Of a DNA stretch of 8,929 bases, positions 5,878 through 8,929 are shown piece by piece (positions within the stretch are counted from its first letter, which is position 1; every line of letters starts with the position of its first letter). The DNA is taken from assembly GCF_000297435.1 (NCBI RefSeq), contig NZ_CAIP01000030.1:1-8929 (forward strand), in the 5' to 3' direction. Origin of the DNA: Microcystis sp. T1-4 (GTDB taxonomy: Bacteria > Cyanobacteriota > Cyanobacteriia > Cyanobacteriales > Microcystaceae). Under the pieces are notes generated by a model. The model ran no database searches. It had not been told where the DNA came from and saw nothing but the letters and a program-made list of their open reading frames with translations. Both the position numbers and the translations under genes were made by a program.

Positions 5878-7824
5878 GTGGGTGCGTTGTTGAAAGGCTG
5901 CTGGTTACTAATCATTGTTTTTCTGTTTTTCTGTTTACATTCTCTCCCTAGTTTGGCAGTAATGGATAGGGTTCCTTTAACAGTAACTTTATTGCAGGAA
6001 CGTTTAAGCGCACCCGTCCTTAAAGAAGGGATGACTACTATCGATTTAGCCAATTTAGTTATCGATATCCGCGATGAAAATAAGGAACTGCAAGAACAAT
6101 TTTATCAACAGATTCAAGGTCAAATTAATCGCGCTAAACAACCCCTAGGTTTAGATTTTAGTAATTCCTTAATTCAAGGCAATTTTATCGCTTCCCGTCT
6201 GGGTTTACCGACTCCTTTAACAAAAGTGGCCCTTGCTACCTTGTTATCACCCACGGAAGAACAGTTATTACAACAGGACGAAAATTTTTTATTCGATAGC
6301 GATGAACCGGTTTTTAATGTCACAGTATTTCGTGGACCGGTGAAGTTGCAGGGAACGGTATTTATGGGAGAAGTGGACTTTTCTAAGACTTTTTTTCTGC
6401 AAATTGTCGAAGCAATGGCAGCAAAATTTAGTCGTGAAAGTAATTGGGTAGAATCGCGTTTTGCTAGGGTGGCAAAATTTACCAAAGCCAATTTTATGGG
6501 AGATGTAAATTTTAGTCAAAGTCAATTTTTAAATAAAGCCATCTTTCGCACGGCCCATTTTAAAAGTATTACTAACTTCCATCGCAGTCATTTTACTGCC
6601 GAAGCTTATTTTGATCAAACTAAATACGATAAACTCGCAGATTTTACCCGTACTTTCTGGGAAAAAGAGGCCAATTTTTCCCAAAGTCAATGGCGAGATC
6701 GTCCGCTATTTTCTAAGAGTAGATTTTTAAGTTTATTAACCTTTAGAAATGCCACTTTTGAAAAATCGGGCGCTTTCCGGTCTAGTTATTTTAATGGTGT
6801 GGTTAGTTTTCAAGATGTGAAACTTTTAGATCAGGTAGATTTTAGTAATTCCACTTTTACTAACAATAGTTATTTGAGTGTATCAGGATTAGCTTTTGAT
6901 TCCGATAAAGCGAAAATCCTAGGAGATAGAGGAGTAATTGGTCAAGCAATTTATTTACCAACTTTAACAGGAAATGAGACAGTTTTAAGAAATTTGGTTC
7001 GTAATTTTCGCTCCCTAGAACAAATTGCCGATGCTAATCAAATTGAATACAAAACCGAAAAATTGCGATTACAACAGTTAAAACAAAAACTGAATAATAT
7101 CTCAGTTATTCGCCTAATTAACCTCACTTGGGTAGCTGATTTTCTGCATACTTCTTTCCTTGCTTTACTATTACTCTTAAGTCAAGATGGTACAAATTTT
7201 AGTTTAGTTTTTGGGACAGGAATCATAATTTTTGCCTATTTTGGCTGTTTATTTTGGTTAATTGATCGCGTGCGTCGTCTCACTCCTAAACCAGTAATTC
7301 CTAGTCGTTATGAAATCTTTTGTATGGTAACTAGCTATATTATTCTCACCCTTTCTGGTGTGTTTAATATCCTGCAATCTGCCAGTCGTCCCCTACTAAC
7401 TTTAACAGCTATTGCCCTAATTCTTGTCCCCTTACCCCTAATTTTAATTATCGAACTTTATCGTCGGGGACGCTATCACGATTTAATGGATAGTTCCTAT
7501 TTCCTGCAAGATGGTAGTATGCGACAATTACGCTTATTAATCACCCGTTTACCCGTAGTTCCCGAATTTCCCCTCTTTCGCGAGCGTTATACTCCTATTC
7601 CTTGGCAAAAGCGTTGGAATTGGTTAAATTATTACGATTTAAGTCTCAATAATTTGCTAAAATTAGGCTTTAATGATTGGCGAGTTCGCGATCGAGAATT
7701 ACCCGCTATTATTTCTTTTTTAGTTTGGTATCAATGGGGTATCGGCATCTTTTATATCACTCTCCTTATCTGGACTCTCTCGCGCACGATTCCGGGGTTA
7801 AATCTCTTGATTTATTTAAAATAA
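5878..7824 (+). CDS. Membrane protein with pentapeptide-like repeats (Pentapeptide_3 type)
   Basis: With the GTG start the protein has 648 residues; numbering here follows the 655-residue reading from the TTG at 5857. Residues 12-34 form a signal peptide or anchor (hydrophobic core, then LPSLA). Residues about 145-340 carry a repeat in which aromatic residues alternate 5 and 6 apart (for example F208, F213, F219, F224, F230, F235), about thirteen 11-residue units; this matches the Pentapeptide_3 pattern and predicts a beta-helix on the outer side of the membrane. A charged helix (about 385-415) leads to a C-terminal part with about five hydrophobic segments (near 423-441, 448-470, 487-508, 512-534 and 616-641). 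The fold suggests a scaffold or sensor; no catalytic motif is seen and the function is unknown. The GTG lies 5 bases after the DUF2103 stop, so it is the last gene of that operon. Confidence 0.8.
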   Translation: MGALLKGCWLLIIVFLFFCLHSLPSLAVMDRVPLTVTLLQERLSAPVLKEGMTTIDLANLVIDIRDENKELQEQFYQQIQGQINRAKQPLGLDFSNSLIQGNFIASRLGLPTPLTKVALATLLSPTEEQLLQQDENFLFDSDEPVFNVTVFRGPVKLQGTVFMGEVDFSKTFFLQIVEAMAAKFSRESNWVESRFARVAKFTKANFMGDVNFSQSQFLNKAIFRTAHFKSITNFHRSHFTAEAYFDQTKYDKLADFTRTFWEKEANFSQSQWRDRPLFSKSRFLSLLTFRNATFEKSGAFRSSYFNGVVSFQDVKLLDQVDFSNSTFTNNSYLSVSGLAFDSDKAKILGDRGVIGQAIYLPTLTGNETVLRNLVRNFRSLEQIADANQIEYKTEKLRLQQLKQKLNNISVIRLINLTWVADFLHTSFLALLLLLSQDGTNFSLVFGTGIIIFAYFGCLFWLIDRVRRLTPKPVIPSRYEIFCMVTSYIILTLSGVFNILQSASRPLLTLTAIALILVPLPLILIIELYRRGRYHDLMDSSYFLQDGSMRQLRLLITRLPVVPEFPLFRERYTPIPWQKRWNWLNYYDLSLNNLLKLGFNDWRVRDRELPAIISFLVWYQWGIGIFYITLLIWTLSRTIPGLNLLIYLK

Positions 7825-7888
7825 ACTGTAAAAATTGAAATAGAGTAGTTATCTTTTTGTTTTGGGTAACAGAAATATGAGTGGAAAA

Positions 7889-8296
7889 ATGACCCTTACT
7901 TTAAACCGTGATACCTACGGAAGGTTACTAGCCGAGTATCTACCAAAAGTGATAGAAAACGATGCAGAAAACGAACAGGCTATTAACCTAGCTGAGGCCT
8001 TATCTCATCGAGAAAATCGCAGTCTAGAAGAAACCACTTTGTTAAATTTACTCTTGACTTTAATCGAAAAATACGAACAAGATCATTATCCCCTTGAAAA
8101 ATCAGAACCCCATTCAATACTCTGGGAACTCATGGAAGCTAACAACTTACAAGAAAAAGATTTATCAGATATACTAGGTTCAAAAACCATAGTTTCTGAT
8201 ATTCTTATTGGTCAACAAATAATAACAGAAAAACAAGCTGTAAAGTTAGGACAGTTTTTTCACGTTGACTCAAGTTTGTTTTTATCTACTCAGTAA
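7889..8296 (+). CDS. HigA-like antitoxin (HTH, Xre family) without an adjacent toxin
   Basis: The 135-residue protein opens MTLTLNRDTYGRLLAEY, the usual beginning of a cyanobacterial HigA-type antitoxin family, and has an acidic helical part (about 20-65) that would bind the toxin. A Cro/C1 type helix-turn-helix covers about 76-130 (ILWELMEANNLQEKDLSDIL, then VSDILIGQQ where relatives have GKR, then LGQFFHVDSSLFL). It should repress its own promoter and neutralise a HigB RNase. No HigB-like frame lies upstream (only 64 bases separate it from the previous gene) or downstream. I chose the ATG at 7889 because the family begins there; in-frame ATG at 7877 and TTG at 7862 would add 4 and 9 residues. 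It is an orphan antitoxin, either a relic or a regulator acting on a toxin elsewhere. Confidence 0.75.
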   Translation: MTLTLNRDTYGRLLAEYLPKVIENDAENEQAINLAEALSHRENRSLEETTLLNLLLTLIEKYEQDHYPLEKSEPHSILWELMEANNLQEKDLSDILGSKTIVSDILIGQQIITEKQAVKLGQFFHVDSSLFLSTQ

Positions 8297-8324
8297 ATTT
8301 GGGCTATATTAGGTGATGGTTGGT

Positions 8325-8330
8325 TATAAT
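8325..8330 (+). promoter_or_regulatory. Candidate -10 box upstream of the relic antitoxin
   Basis: A perfect TATAAT stands 38 bases before the ATG of the relic frame at 8369. No good -35 is found at the usual distance. It suggests that the relic once had its own promoter. Confidence 0.3.
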
Positions 8331-8368
8331 ATAAATATCTATATCTACACTGGAAGAAAATTAAACAA

Positions 8369-8440
8369 ATGGCTAATCTTGAAGAAACTGTCTTAACAAC
8401 TTTTCTTCAGCTTCCTCAAGAAAAAAAGCTTCTGCTGTAG
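8369..8440 (+). pseudogene. N-terminal relic of an antitoxin-like gene
   Basis: ATG at 8369 begins MANLEETVLTTFLQLPQEKK and stops after 23 codons (TAG at 8438-8440). The opening resembles small DUF2281-type antitoxins, which start with a helix followed by LPxEKQ. A run of seven A's sits just before the stop; one extra base there would open the frame to read on as ASAVADEV, so a homopolymer slip probably killed it. The frame would then enter the hairpin at 8450. Family assignment rests on about 20 residues and is weak. Confidence 0.35.
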
Positions 8441-8449
8441 CTGATGAAG

Positions 8450-8482
8450 TGAACTACTCTCAATTCCGTTGAGAGTAGTTCA
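8450..8482. repeat. Perfect 14-bp inverted repeat (hairpin)
   Basis: TGAACTACTCTCAA, five bases (TTCCG), then TTGAGAGTAGTTCA gives a perfect 14-bp stem with a 5-base loop. No T-run follows, so it is not a normal intrinsic terminator. It sits exactly between two decayed gene fragments. It could be a small mobile palindrome, the hairpin end of an IS200/IS605-like element, or the scar of one; no transposase is present. Confidence 0.8.
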
Positions 8483-8536
8483 AGAGTAACCTTTGAACGT
8501 CTCCAAGAAGCTGGCTTTTGGGTTGCACCCGGCCTA
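8483..8536 (+). pseudogene. Possible C-terminal relic of a DUF3368/PIN-type toxin
   Basis: The frame directly after the hairpin reads RVTFERLQEAGFWVAPGL. The piece LxxAGFWV is reminiscent of the last helix and strand of DUF3368 proteins, PIN-like toxins that pair with DUF2281-like antitoxins. With the antitoxin-like piece at 8369-8440 this would be the two outer ends of one module whose middle was lost and replaced by the hairpin. The match is short and judged by eye. Confidence 0.25.
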
Positions 8537-8546
8537 CAGATTTTTC

Positions 8547-8555
8547 TGCTAAAAT
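8547..8555 (+). promoter_or_regulatory. Candidate extended -10 promoter of the Phd-like/PIN module
   Basis: TGC followed by TAAAAT has the form of an extended -10 element, 40 bases before the ATG at 8596. A TTGCAC at 8523-8528 is 21 bases away, too far for a standard -35, which fits an extended -10 promoter that does not need one. Confidence 0.35.
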
Positions 8556-8595
8556 TATCTACACAACAGTACACAAGCGGGAAAAGCAATAGTCT

Positions 8596-8850
8596 ATGCA
8601 AGAAAAAATCGGAATGGGAGAATTCCGGGATCATCTCGCCAAATATTTGAGTTCTACTACTCCCATCGCCGTCACTTGCCAGGGTCAGACGGTGGGCTAT
8701 TTCTTGCCGGCACGACCGGAGCCATCGGAAGCGGAGATCGACGGGTTAAAACGCGCCGCCGAGACGTTGGATGCGCTTTTACGCGAACAGGGACTTTCTG
8801 AAGATGCGCTCGTTCGCGAATTCCGTCAACTCCGCGAAGGCGAGCGTTAG
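8596..8850 (+). CDS. Phd/YefM-like antitoxin of a PIN toxin module
   Basis: The 84-residue protein has the Phd-type layout. The N-terminal half (IGMGEFRDHLAKYLSSTTPI, then VTCQGQTVGYFLPAR) forms the DNA-binding dimer fold in which a short helix is followed by a strand reading VTxxGxxVGxxxP. The C-terminal half (about 43-84, ALLREQGLSEDALVREFRQL) is charged and helical and would wrap the toxin. It should repress its own operon and block the PIN RNase encoded 10 bases downstream. An ATG at 8614 (M7) is a less likely start because it would remove the first strand. The gene is clearly richer in G and C than the rest of the window (101 of 180 bases over 8641-8820), a sign of recent transfer. Confidence 0.8.
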   Translation: MQEKIGMGEFRDHLAKYLSSTTPIAVTCQGQTVGYFLPARPEPSEAEIDGLKRAAETLDALLREQGLSEDALVREFRQLREGER

Positions 8851-8860
8851 GCTTTCTGCC

Positions 8861-8929
8861 ATGACGAAAAGAATCGTTCTGGATGCCAATATTCTCATCC
8901 GTGCCGTGTTGGGGAAAAAGGTACGGGAG
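8861..8929 (+). CDS. PIN-domain toxin, VapC-like (partial, only the first 23 residues)
   Basis: The ATG at 8861 opens MTKRIVLDANILIRAVLGKK, the usual first strand of a PIN domain with the metal-binding aspartate at D8 followed by ANILIRA. PIN toxins are Mg-dependent RNases. The rest lies outside the window, so the other acidic residues cannot be checked. It starts 10 bases after the stop of the Phd-like antitoxin, the normal antitoxin-first order, and shares its higher GC content. Confidence 0.75.
   Translation, partial: MTKRIVLDANILIRAVLGKKVRE

Noticed and set aside
6174..6525. Minus-strand open frames opposite the pentapeptide-repeat gene
   Set aside because: They are shadows produced by the periodic repeat of the real gene.
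8416..8634. Minus-strand 72-codon open frame across the hairpin
   Set aside because: It spans the palindrome and the promoter region of the Phd-like gene and has no recognisable family.

Overview
The window looks like a piece of a cyanobacterial chromosome, probably Microcystis or a close relative. The support is a SqdX-type sulfoquinovosyltransferase, a cyanobacterial ClpS followed by a DUF2103 gene, an Sfp/HetI-type phosphopantetheinyl transferase, and a dense set of toxin-antitoxin pieces. The genus is an inference from gene content and style, not proven here.

Positions 1-2044 (minus strand) hold a two-gene operon. The first gene encodes a ParA ATPase with a PD-(D/E)XK nuclease-like (HSDR_N type) domain fused to its N-terminus. 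The second gene, open at the window edge, encodes a ParB-like domain, a coiled coil and a helix-hairpin-helix DNA-binding domain. Its start codon abuts the parA stop codon. This is the most unusual system in the window: the parts of a ParAB partition module joined to a predicted DNA nuclease. A 246-base gap (2045-2290) contains what looks like the tail of a dead gene and an inverted repeat.

Positions 2291-7824 are ordinary core-type cyanobacterial genes. A class A beta-lactamase-like serine hydrolase (minus) is divergent from the phosphopantetheinyl transferase (plus), with a palindrome between them. They are followed by sqdX (sulfolipid synthesis), then clpS, a DUF2103 gene and a membrane-anchored pentapeptide-repeat protein. 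The last three are packed closely enough to be one operon.

Positions 7825-8929 form a small toxin-antitoxin cluster: a HigA-like antitoxin with no toxin beside it, the remains of another module interrupted by a perfect 14-bp hairpin, and a GC-rich Phd-like antitoxin followed by the start of a PIN-domain toxin that runs off the window. The change in base composition and the piling up of modules suggest repeated acquisition and loss at this spot. No rRNA, tRNA, CRISPR array or complete insertion sequence was seen.
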